A program made the position numbers and the translations under genes. Shown piece after piece: positions 17,113 through 25,426 of a DNA stretch of 64,000 bases. The notes below the pieces were generated by a model. That model was not told where the DNA came from. It searched no databases and saw nothing but the letters and a program-made list of their open reading frames with translations. The stretch is taken from NCBI RefSeq assembly GCF_029868745.1, contig NZ_JARWOP010000085.1, forward strand, positions 16,001 through 80,000, read 5' to 3'. Each line of letters starts with the position of its first letter. The stretch's first letter is position 1. This stretch comes from Nocardia wallacei (GTDB lineage: Bacteria > Actinomycetota > Actinomycetes > Mycobacteriales > Mycobacteriaceae).

Positions 17113-18024
17113 TTGTCAGAGTTGAGATTCGACGATCGCGTCGCCGTCATCACCGGCGCCGGTCGTGGTTTGGGGCGCGCCTACGCCGAACTCCTTGCCG
17201 CCCTGGGCGCCAAGGTGGTGGTCAACGATGTCGGCGGCACTACCCGCGGCGACGTCTTCGAGGCCGATGTGGCCGCGGAGGCCGCCCAGGCCATCACGGA
17301 CGCCGGGGGCGAGGCGGTCGCCAATACCGACTCGGTGGCCACGCCCGCGGGCGGGCGGGCGATCGTCGAATCGGCGCTGGACCACTTCGGCCGCCTCGAC
17401 ATCCTGATCCACAACGCGGGAAACGTGCGCTACGGGTCGCTCACCGAGCTGAGCTACGAGGATTTCGAGGCCGTCGTGGATGTGCACCTGCGCGGCGCCT
17501 TCCACGTGGTGCGCGCCGGTTTCCCGGTCATGAGCAAGGCCGGATACGGGCGGGTGGTCCTGACCTCCTCCATCGGCGGTCTCTACGGCAACAAGGCGGT
17601 GGCCAACTACGCGGTGGCCAAGGCCGGGGTGATCGGGCTGTCCAACGTGGTCGCGCTGGAGGGGGCGGAGGTGGGCGTCAAGTCCAACGTCATCGTGCCC
17701 TCCGCGCTCACCCGGATGGCCGCGGGCATCGACACCTCGGCCTATCCGGACATGCGGCCGGAACTCGTGGCGCCCGCGGTCGGCTATCTGGCGCACGAAA
17801 CCTGCACGCTCAGCGGCGAATTGCTGGTGTCGATCGCGGGCCGGGTGGCGCGTGCCTACATCGCCGAGACGCCGGGCGTGTATCAGCCCTCGTGGACCGT
17901 CGGCGAGGTCGCCGCGCGCATCGACGAGATTCGCAATACCGACAACTCCTGGATCCTGCCGCCCGCGTCGGCTCACGTCGACCACATCGGCGGCAGCTTC
18001 GCGATGGCCAGGGCAGGGAAGTGA
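17113..18024 (+). CDS. Short-chain dehydrogenase, 3-hydroxyacyl-CoA dehydrogenase-like (303 aa)
   Basis: Rossmann motif GAGRGLGRAYAELLAALGAKVVVNDVG near 15-40. The NDxGG after the second strand is characteristic of the SDR domain of MFE-2-type 3-hydroxyacyl-CoA dehydrogenases. NAG is near 100, TSSIGG near 152, and YAVAKAGVIG near 166-175 carries the catalytic tyrosine and lysine. At 303 aa it is longer than the basic 250-aa SDR. TTG start, with GGAGAGG upstream. It would oxidise a hydroxyacyl-CoA or alcohol within this operon. Confidence 0.82.
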   Translation: MSELRFDDRVAVITGAGRGLGRAYAELLAALGAKVVVNDVGGTTRGDVFEADVAAEAAQAITDAGGEAVANTDSVATPAGGRAIVESALDHFGRLDILIHNAGNVRYGSLTELSYEDFEAVVDVHLRGAFHVVRAGFPVMSKAGYGRVVLTSSIGGLYGNKAVANYAVAKAGVIGLSNVVALEGAEVGVKSNVIVPSALTRMAAGIDTSAYPDMRPELVAPAVGYLAHETCTLSGELLVSIAGRVARAYIAETPGVYQPSWTVGEVAARIDEIRNTDNSWILPPASAHVDHIGGSFAMARAGK

Positions 18025-18032
18025 GGACAAGC

Positions 18033-19739
18033 ATGGCAGTCAAGGTTTACGAACGCATTCTGGACCTCTTCGAAGCCGAGGGCATCAGGACGATTTTCGG
18101 CATCCCCGACCCGAACTTCGTGCACCTGTTCCATCTCGCCGAGGAGCGCGGCTGGAATGTCGTCGCGCCGCACCACGAGGAGTCGGCCGGGTTCATGGCC
18201 GAGGCGGTGTCGCGGATGACCGGGAAGGCCGCGCTGGCCATCGCCACACTCGGCCCGGGGATCGCGAACCTGGCCGGTTCGGTGATGTGCGCCAAGGTGG
18301 AGAACTCCCCCATCGTCTTCCTCGGCGGACAGCGCGCCCGCATCACCGAGCAGCGGGTGCGGCGCGGCCGGATCCAGTTCGTGCAGCAGGCGCCGCTGAT
18401 CGAGAACTCCGTGAAGTACAGCGCCAGTATCGAATACGCGGACCAGACCGACGAGATCATCCGCGAGGGCCTGCGCAAGGCGCTGTCGGGCACGCCGGGG
18501 CCGGTGTACATCGAGTACCCGTCGCACGTGATCACCGAGGAACTCGACGTGCCACCGGTGTTGCCCCCCAAGGCTTATCGGCTCGTCGGCCAGACCGCCG
18601 GTCCCGACAAGGTGGCCGAGGCGGTGGAATACATCCGCGCGGCGAAGCAGCCCATCCTGCTGGTCGGGCACGGGGTGCACACCGCGCGGGCCGGGGAGTC
18701 GGTGAAGGCGCTGGCCGATCTCGTCGCGGCGCCGGTGCTGCAGACCTCCGGCGGTACCTCCTACATCAAGGGACTGGAGGATCGCACCTTCCCGTACGGC
18801 TTCTCCAAGGCCGGGCTGGAGGCGGTGGTGCAGTCGGATCTGGTGCTGGCCATCGGCACCGAACTCGGCGAGCCGGTGCATTTCGGCCGCGGGCGGCACT
18901 GGGTGGCGAACGAGGCCAACCGGAAATGGATTCTGATCGAACAGGATCCGGCGGCCATCGGCGTGAACCGGCCGATCGATGTGCCACTGGTCGGCGATCT
19001 GCGGGCCATCGTGCCGCAGCTGGTGGAGGCGCTGCAAGACACTCCGCGCACGCCGACGCCGGAGCTGCGGCGCTGGATCGAACAGGACGCCGCGCAGCTG
19101 GCGGAGCTGGCCGAGACCGCGCCCGCCGGCGAGTCGCCGGTGCATCCCGCGCGGATGATCGTGGAGGCCACCAAGGCCTTCCCGCCGGACGGCATCATGG
19201 TCCGCGACGGCGGCGCCACCACGATCTTCGGCTGGACCTACTCCCAGGCCAAGCCGCACGACGTGATCTGGAACCAGAACTTCGGGCATCTGGGCACCGG
19301 CCTGCCCTACGCCGTGGGCGCCTCGGTGGCCGACGGCGGTAAGCGGCCGGTCATGCTGGTCACCGGCGACTCGTCGTTCCAGTTCCAGATCGCGGAGCTG
19401 GAAACCGCTGCGCGCCTGAATCTTCCGCTGGTCTGCGTGGTCGCCGTGGACTATGCGTGGGGCCTGGAGGTCGGCGTCTACAAGCGCACCTTCGGGCACG
19501 GGTCGCTCGAGACCGGCGTGCACTGGAGCAAGGACGTGCGGCTGGACAAGGTGGCCGAGGGCTTCGGCTGCTACGGCGAATACGTCGAACGCGACGAGGA
19601 CATCGCACCGGCCATCAAGCGGGCCTACGCCAGCGGGCGGCCGGGCGTCATCCACGTCGCCGTCGATCCGAAGGCGAACTCGGAGGAGATGCCGAGCTAC
19701 GACGAGTTCCGCACCTGGTACGCGGAAGGACAGCAGTGA
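18033..19739 (+). CDS. Thiamine-pyrophosphate-dependent enzyme (568 aa)
   Basis: Three-domain TPP enzyme of the acetolactate synthase/2-hydroxyacyl-CoA lyase/benzoylformate decarboxylase superfamily. The N-terminal PYR domain has the cofactor-activating glutamate in HHEESAGF near 47-54 and TLGPGIANL near 70-78. The C-terminal PP domain has GDSSFQF near 446. Where most members have Asn-Asn about 26 residues after GD, this protein has Val-Asp (AVDYAWG). Asp can still bind magnesium, but the site is unusual. ATG 18033 has GAGGA upstream. It overlaps the ALDH gene by one base, which suggests a lyase producing an aldehyde passed to that dehydrogenase. Confidence 0.82.
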   Translation: MAVKVYERILDLFEAEGIRTIFGIPDPNFVHLFHLAEERGWNVVAPHHEESAGFMAEAVSRMTGKAALAIATLGPGIANLAGSVMCAKVENSPIVFLGGQRARITEQRVRRGRIQFVQQAPLIENSVKYSASIEYADQTDEIIREGLRKALSGTPGPVYIEYPSHVITEELDVPPVLPPKAYRLVGQTAGPDKVAEAVEYIRAAKQPILLVGHGVHTARAGESVKALADLVAAPVLQTSGGTSYIKGLEDRTFPYGFSKAGLEAVVQSDLVLAIGTELGEPVHFGRGRHWVANEANRKWILIEQDPAAIGVNRPIDVPLVGDLRAIVPQLVEALQDTPRTPTPELRRWIEQDAAQLAELAETAPAGESPVHPARMIVEATKAFPPDGIMVRDGGATTIFGWTYSQAKPHDVIWNQNFGHLGTGLPYAVGASVADGGKRPVMLVTGDSSFQFQIAELETAARLNLPLVCVVAVDYAWGLEVGVYKRTFGHGSLETGVHWSKDVRLDKVAEGFGCYGEYVERDEDIAPAIKRAYASGRPGVIHVAVDPKANSEEMPSYDEFRTWYAEGQQ

Positions 19740-21163
19740 TGCGCGAATATTCGAAGTTCTACATCGGCGGCAAGTGGGTCGATCCGGCCGAACCGCGGAC
19801 GTTCGACGTGGTGAACCCGGCCACCGAGGAGGTCGCCGGGCGGGTCGCGAGCGGCTCGGTCGCCGACGTGGATCAGGCGGTGGCGGCCGCGCGGCAGGCG
19901 TTCCCGGGCTGGGCGGCCACCTCCGTCACCGATCGGCTCGCGGTGTTACGCGCGATCGGTGACGAATACGGCAGGCGCCGTAGGGATCTCGCCGCGGCGC
20001 TGACCGAGGAGATGGGCGCCCCGGCCGCGCTGGCGGGCGGCTTCCAGGTCGATCTCGGCGCCGGGCATCTGGCGACGGTCATCGAGATCCTGGAGAACTA
20101 CTCCTTCGAACAGCCGCGCGGCGCCACCCTGATCGTCAAGGAGCCGATCGGGGTCTGCGGTCTGATCACGCCGTGGAACTGGCCGTTGAACCAGATCGCG
20201 GTGAAGGTCTTCCCCGCCCTGGCCGCCGGATGCACGGTGGTGCTCAAGCCCTCGGAGCAGTCGCCGTTCAGCGGGCAGATCTTCGCCGAAATCCTCGATG
20301 CCGCAGGGATTCCCGCCGGGGTGTTCAATCTGGTGCAGGGCGACGGCCCGAGTGTGGGCGCGCCGTTGTCCGCGCACCCCGGCGTGGACCTGATCTCCTT
20401 CACCGGTTCCACCCGCGCGGGCATCGAGATCGCCAAGAACGCCGCGCCCACCGTCAAGCGGGTCACCCAGGAGCTGGGCGGCAAGAGCCCGAACGTCGTC
20501 CTCGACGACGCGGGACTGGCGGCCAATGTCGGCAGCGCCGTCGCGACCCTGATGAACAACTCCGGCCAGACCTGCAGCGCGCTGTCGCGGATGCTGGTGC
20601 CGCGCACCCGCATGGACGACGCGATCGCGGCGGCCCGGGACGCGGCTTCGCAACTGTCCGTGGGTGATCCGACCGGAGACGTCGCGCTGGGTCCGGTGGT
20701 GTCCGGTGCGCAGTTCGACAAGATCCAGGCTCTCATCCAAAAGGGCATCGACGAGGGCGCCACTCTCGTCGCGGGCGGCACCGGCCGACCCGAGGGCCTG
20801 ACCAAGGGCTACTACGTCAAGCCGACCGTGTTCGCGAACGTCACCAACGACATGACCATCGCCCGCGAGGAGATCTTCGGCCCGGTCCTGACCATCCTCG
20901 GCTACGACGATCTCGACCAGGCCGTGGAGATCGCCAACGACACCGAGTACGGTCTCGCCGCCAATGTCGCCGGCGCCGACCTCGACCAGGCCCGCGCCGT
21001 CGCCCGCCGCATCAGCGCCGGCTGGGTAACGGTCAACGACGCCTTCGACTTCCACGCCCCCTTCGGCGGTTACCGCAAGAGCGGCAACGGCCGCGAATGG
21101 GGCGAGAACGGCTTCGAGGAGTACCTGGAAACCAAGGCCATCCTGGGCTACGCGACCGAGTGA
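19739..21163 (+). CDS. NAD(P)-dependent aldehyde dehydrogenase (474 aa)
   Basis: Classic ALDH: PWNWPLNQI near 145, ELGGKSPN carrying the general-base glutamate near 245-252, the nucleophilic cysteine in NNSGQTCSA near 274-282, and PEEIFGPVL-like REEIFGPVLTIL near 380. The ATG overlaps the TGA of the TPP enzyme (TGATG), so the two are translationally coupled. It oxidises an aldehyde to the acid, probably the product of the upstream lyase. It is the last gene of the plus-strand operon; the facing operon ends 6 nt away. Confidence 0.92.
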   Translation: MREYSKFYIGGKWVDPAEPRTFDVVNPATEEVAGRVASGSVADVDQAVAAARQAFPGWAATSVTDRLAVLRAIGDEYGRRRRDLAAALTEEMGAPAALAGGFQVDLGAGHLATVIEILENYSFEQPRGATLIVKEPIGVCGLITPWNWPLNQIAVKVFPALAAGCTVVLKPSEQSPFSGQIFAEILDAAGIPAGVFNLVQGDGPSVGAPLSAHPGVDLISFTGSTRAGIEIAKNAAPTVKRVTQELGGKSPNVVLDDAGLAANVGSAVATLMNNSGQTCSALSRMLVPRTRMDDAIAAARDAASQLSVGDPTGDVALGPVVSGAQFDKIQALIQKGIDEGATLVAGGTGRPEGLTKGYYVKPTVFANVTNDMTIAREEIFGPVLTILGYDDLDQAVEIANDTEYGLAANVAGADLDQARAVARRISAGWVTVNDAFDFHAPFGGYRKSGNGREWGENGFEEYLETKAILGYATE

Positions 21164-21169
21164 TCCCGG

Positions 21170-22342
21170 TCATCGTGGCAGGCCGAGGACGCGTTGGGCG
21201 ATGATGTTGCGCTGGATCTCGGAGGTGCCGCCGGCGATGGTGTGGGCGAAGGTGCGGGCGTAGCGTTCGAACCAGCCGGGGGCGGTGGCCTCGGGGTTGA
21301 GCGGGCTGAAGTGGGCGGTGACGACGTCCTGGTCCAGTCCGTCGGAACCCGTTGCGGCGAGGGCGCTTTCGGTGGCGCGCTGGATGGCTTCGGAGCCGAA
21401 CAGCTTGAGGACCGAGAGGGCGGCGACATCGACGTCGCCTTGGGCCGCGCGGGCCAGGGCGGCCGAGCCGAGCAGGCGCAGGGCGTAACTGTCGAGGACC
21501 AGACCGGCATAGCGGTCGGCGTCCAGTTCTGTCACCGGATGGAACTGCTCGACCAGATGGTCGAGCCGGTCGGCGTAGCTGAGCCACAGCAGGGTGCGTT
21601 CGTGACCCAGCGAGCCGTTCGCCACGGCCCAGCCGCGATGCAACTCGCCGACCAGATTCCCGGCGGGCACCACGACATCGCTGAGGAACACCTCGTTCAA
21701 GTCCACGTCGTGCCTGGCGGTGACCGAGGCGAAGGGGCGGCGTTCCACGCCCGGGGTGTCGGTGGGGATCAGCAGGGCCGAGATGCCGCGATGCTTGGCC
21801 GCGTCCGGGTCGGTCCGGACGAAGGCGAGCAGCACATCGGCGTCGTGCGCGCCGGAGGTCCAGATCTTCTGGCCGTTGACCACGAAGTGATCGCCGTCGA
21901 GCACCGCGCGGGTGCGCAGCCCCGCGAGGTCCGAACCCGCGCCGGGCTCGCTCATCCCGAGCGAGGCGGTGCGCTCGCCGCGCAGGATCGGGATCGCCCA
22001 CTGCTCTTGCTGTTCGGGCGTGCCGAAGGTGATCAGCGAGGCGGCGACGATCCCCAGTCCCTGCGGGTTGAACGTCTGATAGATCCGCCGCTTGGCCAGT
22101 TCCTCCTGATGCACGTACTGCTCCAGGACCCCGGCGTTGCGGCCGCCGAAGCGCGGCGGATAGCCCGGGATCAGCCAGCCGTGCTCGAATTGCACGCGCT
22201 GCCAGCGGCGTGCCCACTCGGGGATGTGCGCGGTGGAGCGGGCTCGTTCGACCGCCTCGGCCTCGGCGGGCAGATGCTCGTCGAGAAAGGCCACGAACTC
22301 CGCGCGGAAACGCTCCACGTCCTCGTCGAAGCTCAATCGCAC
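21170..22342 (-). CDS. Acyl-CoA dehydrogenase (390 aa)
   Basis: Full-length dehydrogenase: SLGMSEPGAGSDLAGLRT near 126-143, VVNGQKIWTSGAHDAD near 152, and C-terminal GGTSEIQRNIIAQRVLGLPR. The GTG start has GGAGGATAATC directly upstream, lying across the stop of the aldehyde dehydrogenase gene. Unlike most dehydrogenases here it has no adjacent short partner. It is the last gene of the ten-gene operon starting at 30596. Confidence 0.88.
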   Translation of the reverse strand: MRLSFDEDVERFRAEFVAFLDEHLPAEAEAVERARSTAHIPEWARRWQRVQFEHGWLIPGYPPRFGGRNAGVLEQYVHQEELAKRRIYQTFNPQGLGIVAASLITFGTPEQQEQWAIPILRGERTASLGMSEPGAGSDLAGLRTRAVLDGDHFVVNGQKIWTSGAHDADVLLAFVRTDPDAAKHRGISALLIPTDTPGVERRPFASVTARHDVDLNEVFLSDVVVPAGNLVGELHRGWAVANGSLGHERTLLWLSYADRLDHLVEQFHPVTELDADRYAGLVLDSYALRLLGSAALARAAQGDVDVAALSVLKLFGSEAIQRATESALAATGSDGLDQDVVTAHFSPLNPEATAPGWFERYARTFAHTIAGGTSEIQRNIIAQRVLGLPR

Positions 22343-22344
22343 GA

Positions 22345-23820
22345 TTATCCTCCGCTCCGGGCGTCCGCCGCGACGGAGACCGATTTGGTGTCGAGGAACC
22401 CGTCCAGTCCCTCCGGGCCGAACTCGCGCCCGATGCCGCTGGCCTTCACCCCGCCGAACGGCGCGGCCGGGTCCATGCTGTAGGCCGCGTTGATTCCCAG
22501 TGTGCCGCTGCGGATTCGGCGTGCGACGGCGCGCCCGCGGTCGACATCGGCGGTCCAGACCGAGCCGGACAGCCCGTATTCGGTGGCGTCGGCGAGACGC
22601 ACGGCGTCGTCCTCGTCGTCGTAGGCGATGACCCCGAGCACCGGCCCGAAGATCTCCTCCTGGGCGATCCGCATGGCGTTGTCGACATCGACGAACAGCG
22701 TCGGCCGCACGTACCAGCCGCGGTCGATGCCGTCGGGGAATCCGATGCCGCCCACCAACGGCCGGGCGCCCTCGCGCCGCCCCTGCTCGATGTATCCGGA
22801 GACTCGCAGCTGCTGGCGCTCGGTCACCATCGGGCCGACCCGGGTCGCCGGGTCGAACGGATCACCGACGGGGAGGTTCTCCACCATGCCCGCCAGGGCG
22901 TCGACGTAGTCGTGATACCTGCTGCGCGGCAACAGGATCCGCGTCTGTGCGACGCAGGCCTGCCCGCTGTTCATCAGGCCCGCCACGGCTATCCCCGTGG
23001 CGACGGTCTCGGGGTCGGCGTCGTCGAGCACGACCGCGGCGGATTTACCGCCCAGCTCGAGACCGACCCGCCGCAGCGCGGAACCACACGCGGCGGCCAC
23101 TTCCCGGCCCGCGGCGGTGGACCCGGTGAAGGACACCTTGTCGACGCCGGGGTGCGAAACCAGATACCGGCCGACCTCGCGGTCGCCGGGCAGGATGCTG
23201 ACCACACCGGGCGGCAGGTCCAGTTGCTCGAGCAGATCGGCCATGAAGTAGGCGTCCAGCGCCGTCTCCGGCGAGGGCTTGAGCACGATCGTGCACCCGG
23301 CGAGCAAGGCGGGCACCAGTTTCGCCACGGTCAGGAACATCGGCATGTTCCACGGGATGATCGCGGCGACCACCCCGACCGGTTCCCGATACACCTCGAC
23401 CACACCGCCGAAGGCTCCGGCGCGCGTCTCCTGCCACGGATGTTTGGCCGCGACATCGGCGAAGGCGCCGATCATCGCACCGGGCAGCCGGGCGTGCGCC
23501 GAGCGGGAAAAGGTGATCGGGGCGCCCATCTCGGTGGTGATCAGCTGGGCGAGTTCCTCCTGGCGCGGCCGGAACAGCTCGGCCAATTCGCGCACCACGG
23601 CAATGCGTTCGCTCGGGTCCAGCCGCGGCCACGGTCCCTCGTCGAAGGCCGTGCGCGCCGCCGCGACCGCGCGATCGACATCCGCGTGCCCCGGCGCGGG
23701 CACCCGGGCGACGGGCTGCTCGGTATGCGGTGAGATCACCTCGATGGTGTCCGTGGTGCCGGGCGCGACCCACGCACCGCCGATGTACAGCTGCTGCCGT
23801 GACGGCACGGCCTTGGCCAT
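22345..23820 (-). CDS. NAD(P)-dependent aldehyde dehydrogenase (491 aa)
   Basis: ALDH family: IIPWNMPMFLTVAK near 157, GLELGGKSAAVV near 250-261 with the general-base glutamate, the catalytic cysteine in NSGQACVAQT near 284-293, and QEEIFGPVLGVIAYDDEDDA near 390. It is quite diverged from the ALDH at 19739, so it is not a recent duplicate. The ATG at 23820 lies 32 nt after the amidohydrolase gene. It probably oxidises an aldehyde released by the Rieske/TauD part of the operon; substrate unknown. Confidence 0.9.
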   Translation of the reverse strand: MAKAVPSRQQLYIGGAWVAPGTTDTIEVISPHTEQPVARVPAPGHADVDRAVAAARTAFDEGPWPRLDPSERIAVVRELAELFRPRQEELAQLITTEMGAPITFSRSAHARLPGAMIGAFADVAAKHPWQETRAGAFGGVVEVYREPVGVVAAIIPWNMPMFLTVAKLVPALLAGCTIVLKPSPETALDAYFMADLLEQLDLPPGVVSILPGDREVGRYLVSHPGVDKVSFTGSTAAGREVAAACGSALRRVGLELGGKSAAVVLDDADPETVATGIAVAGLMNSGQACVAQTRILLPRSRYHDYVDALAGMVENLPVGDPFDPATRVGPMVTERQQLRVSGYIEQGRREGARPLVGGIGFPDGIDRGWYVRPTLFVDVDNAMRIAQEEIFGPVLGVIAYDDEDDAVRLADATEYGLSGSVWTADVDRGRAVARRIRSGTLGINAAYSMDPAAPFGGVKASGIGREFGPEGLDGFLDTKSVSVAADARSGG

Positions 23821-23852
23821 GTTGCGATCTCCTTGTCGGTGTGCTCGGTCGC

Positions 23853-25097
23853 TCAGGGCTGCTTGGCGATCCGGCCGTCCTTCATCACGAACCGCACGTC
23901 CTGCAGCACCGTGATGTCGGCCGTGGGATCGCCCGGTACGGCGATGATGTCGGCCAGCAGACCCGGTTCGAGTCGCCCGCGGTCGTCCGCGCCGATGAGT
24001 TCGGCGCTGGTGACGGTGGCGGCGCGCAGGGCCTGGGCGGGTGTCATGCCCCGGTCGACCAGGGCCCACAGTTCCTTGGCGTTGTCGCCGTGCGGAACGG
24101 CGGGCGCGTCGGTGCCGCAGGCGATCTTGACTCCGGCGGCGATCGCCTTGCGCAGCGTCTCGCGCGCCTTCGGGAAGACCTCGGCGGCCTTCTTCTGCAG
24201 TGCGGGAGCGGCTTTGGAGACGTCCAGGCCCTCGGACAGGTAGCTGGTGGGCACCAGGAACGTGCCGTGCTCGACCATCATGGCGATGGTGTCGTCGGAG
24301 GCCAGCGACCCGTGCTCGATGCAGTCCACGCCCGCGCGGATGCACGCCCGGATCCCGGCGTCGCCGTGCGCGTGCGCGGCGACCCGGACTCCGGCGCGGT
24401 GCGCCTCGTCGACGATCGCGGCCAGTTCCTCGTCGGAATACTGTTGCGCGCCGGCGACGGTGCCGTGCGACATCACCCCGCCCGAGGCCGAGATCTTGAT
24501 GACCTCGGCGCCGTATTTGATCTGGTAGCGCACGCATTCCCGCACCTGCGGCACCCCGTTGGCGCGCCCCTCCTCCACGCTCAGCGGCATGATGTGCGGG
24601 GCGAGGCGCTGGAACATCGTGGGGTCGAGGTGGCCGCCGGTCGGCGTGATGGCGTGCCCGGCCCCGACGATGCGCGGCCCCTCCACCCAGCCCTGCTCGA
24701 TGGCGCGGCCCAGATCGACGTCCAGCAGGTAGCCGCCGGTCTTCACCATCAGGCCGAGATTGCGCACCGTGGTGAATCCGGCGTGCAGGGTGGTGCGGGC
24801 ATTGACCGTGCCACGCAACGTCCGGTACACCGGGTCGTCCTGCACGCCGTGCATCGCGTGGGGCAGTCCCGACGGATTCTCCGGGCCGCCGATGAGCAGG
24901 TTGATCTCCATATCCATCAACCCGGGCAGCAGTGTCAGGTCACCGAGATCGACCACTCGCGCGTCGGCGGGCGTCTCCGCCGGATCGACGGCGGCAATGA
25001 CGTTGTCCTCCACCAGGATCGACGCGGGCGAGTGCACCTGGCCGGTGGCCACGTCGACCCAGCGGGCCGCGCGCAGGACGGTGTGTTTTTCGCTCAT
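23853..25097 (-). CDS. Amidohydrolase-family protein with altered metal site (414 aa)
   Basis: TIM-barrel metal-dependent hydrolase of the imidazolonepropionase/prolidase-like type. It keeps the lysine segment KISASGG near 199-205 (carbamylated in relatives), AHAHG near 238, IEHG near 260 and GTDAP near 325. The usual first motif, GxxDxHxH after the PGL segment, reads LPGLMDMEINL near 54-64, so both histidines of the HxH pair are absent. This could mean a mononuclear or altered metal centre, or loss of hydrolase activity. The ATG at 25097 overlaps the TGA of the small protein gene before it (ATGA). Confidence 0.82.
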   Translation of the reverse strand: MSEKHTVLRAARWVDVATGQVHSPASILVEDNVIAAVDPAETPADARVVDLGDLTLLPGLMDMEINLLIGGPENPSGLPHAMHGVQDDPVYRTLRGTVNARTTLHAGFTTVRNLGLMVKTGGYLLDVDLGRAIEQGWVEGPRIVGAGHAITPTGGHLDPTMFQRLAPHIMPLSVEEGRANGVPQVRECVRYQIKYGAEVIKISASGGVMSHGTVAGAQQYSDEELAAIVDEAHRAGVRVAAHAHGDAGIRACIRAGVDCIEHGSLASDDTIAMMVEHGTFLVPTSYLSEGLDVSKAAPALQKKAAEVFPKARETLRKAIAAGVKIACGTDAPAVPHGDNAKELWALVDRGMTPAQALRAATVTSAELIGADDRGRLEPGLLADIIAVPGDPTADITVLQDVRFVMKDGRIAKQP

Positions 25098-25426
25098 GGA
25101 TTGGGCTCCAGGACGCACTCCAGCGCGGCCACCCCCGTGTCCGGAATGCGGGGCTGGCTCCAGACCTCCACCGGGAAGGACACCTGCACCATCGAATACA
25201 GCAGGTACAGCAGGTTCTGTACCTCGTCGGGCAGATCGTCGAGCGGGAACTTGTCGCAGTAGCCGATCACCTCCTCCGCCTGGGGAGTGATCGCGTCGTA
25301 GAACCGCTGCATCTCGTCCATGGTACTGGCGAGCCGTTGCGCGTAGCGCTCGGTTTCGGTTGGCAGGCACCACTTTTCGGCGAACGGTTCGAGTTCGGCG
25401 AATTCCGCCGGCAGCAGGTTGCTCAT
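25094..25426 (-). CDS. Rieske-associated small protein, copy A (110 aa)
   Basis: I do not recognise the domain. The protein is soluble, acidic and probably helical, and starts LLPAEFAELEPFAEKWCLPT. It contains the conserved segments ERYAQRLASTM, YCDKFPLDDLPDE and SFPVEVWSQPRIPD. Two paralogues occur here (27582-27926 and 50956-51306), each immediately downstream of, and overlapping, a Rieske oxygenase alpha gene. The ATG overlaps the stop of that oxygenase (ATGA). Strict pairing suggests an accessory subunit, assembly factor or electron-transfer adaptor of the oxygenase. It is far shorter than, and unlike, the cystatin-fold beta subunits (about 160-180 aa) of classical dioxygenases. Confidence 0.82.
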   Translation of the reverse strand: MSNLLPAEFAELEPFAEKWCLPTETERYAQRLASTMDEMQRFYDAITPQAEEVIGYCDKFPLDDLPDEVQNLLYLLYSMVQVSFPVEVWSQPRIPDTGVAALECVLEPNP

